DNA of 64,000 bases from positions 11,139,081 through 11,203,080 of the forward strand of contig OZ037767.1 in assembly GCA_964035545.1 (NCBI GenBank), written 5' to 3'. Of this stretch, positions 62,705 through 64,000 are shown piece by piece. Positions within the stretch are counted from its first letter, which is position 1. The number at the start of each line of letters is the position of its first letter. The DNA is from Bugula neritina. Lineage: Eukaryota; Bryozoa; Gymnolaemata; Cheilostomatida; Bugulidae. The translations under genes and the position numbers were made by a program. The notes beneath the pieces are model-generated. The model made no database searches, was not told the origin of the DNA, and worked only from the letters and a program-made list of their open reading frames with translations.

Positions 62705-64000
62705 AAATGTTGATATCTTTGTGCATAGTAAATTTCTAACAGTTTTCTCCCTGTACCTTTGATGAAAAGACAACTCTAATAATAATCAGTGGATTATGTG
62801 CCACACCGGCCAGTTCTCTGCTGGGAAGAATGTTTCTTATTTTTCTTCATGAATGAAACAATCTTCCTCTTTTTAGCCACTGGCTTAGTAGCTGCATGTT
62901 TTATGGACAGTTTAGGCCTGATATGTACATTATTTTTACCTGTAGAAATGTACATTTTAAAATTTGTATCTGTAGTTTTGTAAGTACAAGCTTACTTTTA
63001 ATTTCGTTGTAAATACTGGACTCTGTGTCATCATTTTAGTTATATTCAACACTCTTAGGTTTATGGGGGTGTCTCAAGAATTTATTGAAGAACATATTTC
63101 CTACAGTAAAAGCTGCTGTGTTGTCTGAAGAGAGGACAACTTCTGCATTTCATAGGTTTGTAAATGTATGTTTACAATTGTACAATGTTGGCCATCTTGT
63201 CTTGTTTCAGTGCTGAATACACAACTCAACACTTGATGATGTCTATATTTTGTCTATTCAAGTCATTCCTTAAAACAATTAGTTGCTAGCCCTTGAATTT
63301 TCTTTAAAAAGTGGTTACACCTTCCATATTGCCAGTTTAGGCTCTTATATATTTGAAATCCTTGCTTAAGTTAGGGTCGCATTAAGGGGATTCTGTGTGA
63401 AATCCGCTACAGAAGTTACCTGCCACACTCAATACTAATTGTGTTTGCTCAATGACTTTGTTGTTTCATTTTTAATTTTCACTCGTCAGTCTCAATACTA
63501 CACAAATTAATGGAATAGTTAATGTAAAGCTGAAAAAATGGGCTCGTTGAATAGTGATCAATCATTTATATCACTACTGTTGAAATTTTTTGCATTGACT
63601 GTTGGCATTTGGCCTACATGAAATCCACACAAAGCAGCCCAATATTTTTCTTGTGATGCGAATTTTAGCAGAAGTTCGCATAATGTGGCTCTGCGCTTAT
63701 CTGAGAAATGTGTGGATTGGCTCTTTATTTGGCCATGCTGCTGTACCATCACATATGTAACTAGTTGTGCTCAGGCCTTAACAAGTTTAAAACTTTTATT
63801 CTGGAAATATTCAGCTTCACAGTTTTGATGACATCACCGCAATTCAGTTTAATCATAGCATTCTAGTAATCTTTCATGGCATTGACTGTCATTCTAAGAA
63901 AAATTCAATGGCAATAAAAACAAAAGCATCAGCTGTAAGTTCTGTCAATTTCTGCTTTAAGATAAGTTGTGTGAGTTTATTGGATTATTGTGGACTTTTC
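62705..64000. other. Noncoding DNA to window end
   Basis: No exon, tRNA or recognised repeat was found in this stretch. Confidence 0.45.

Overview
The window is AT-rich metazoan genomic DNA with small exons, GT-AG introns, long microsatellites, several non-LTR retrotransposon remnants, fold-back DNA elements and tRNA-derived SINE remnants. The split of a glycine C-acetyltransferase gene into ten exons and the presence of a C6orf120 (UPF0669) homologue point to an animal. The overall style (compact genes, many minisatellites, mixed LINE families) suggests an invertebrate, possibly a spiralian such as a bryozoan or mollusc. That placement is inference and no species is claimed.

Layout: 1-2700 is trinucleotide-type repeat DNA around a 5'-truncated LINE (minus strand). 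3482-3929 is a fold-back element and about 4960-5310 a decayed second LINE type. 6053-7382 (+) is a three-exon secreted UPF0669/C6orf120-like gene. 7383-12020 is noncoding with one possible solo LTR. 12021-13143 holds two adjoining copies of a MITE-like element. 13356-19629 (+) is a complete mitochondrial GCAT gene, with minisatellites in its introns and tandemly duplicated splice sites.

20828-36643 (-) is the most interesting part: a tandem cluster of an unrecognised secreted protein family. I reconstructed it exon by exon as two full genes (A at 22795-27698, C at 32220-36643) plus a third four-exon 3' module (B at 20828-22491) for which I see no signal exon of its own. Each predicted chain has a signal peptide, a dibasic site (A and C only), and eight conserved cysteines in a mainly helical-looking body of about 200 residues. 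Exon lengths and phases are nearly identical between copies. The short signal exons, a helix exon, a short two-cysteine exon, a long exon and a terminal helix exon with mostly phase-0 introns recall class-I helical cytokine genes. That resemblance is a hypothesis, not a family assignment.

41501-47489 (-) is an eight-exon coiled-coil gene with a cysteine cluster, tentatively TJAP1/BEGAIN-like. 47490-51590 is noncoding. 51592-53880 (-) is a LINE with a long intact reverse transcriptase ORF. About 54690-55530 is a decayed copy of the LINE family seen at 1686-2610, interrupted by a segment with a small orphan ORF, and followed by a 421-bp fold-back element. 58401-61345 or beyond (+) is an RRM, CCHC-knuckle and RGG protein gene of RBM4/lark type with two phase-compatible alternative 3' ends. 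62262-64000 is noncoding apart from a 150-bp hairpin.

The genes do not form an obvious pathway; they are ordinary neighbours. The recurring theme across unrelated genes is tandem duplication of splice-junction sequence.
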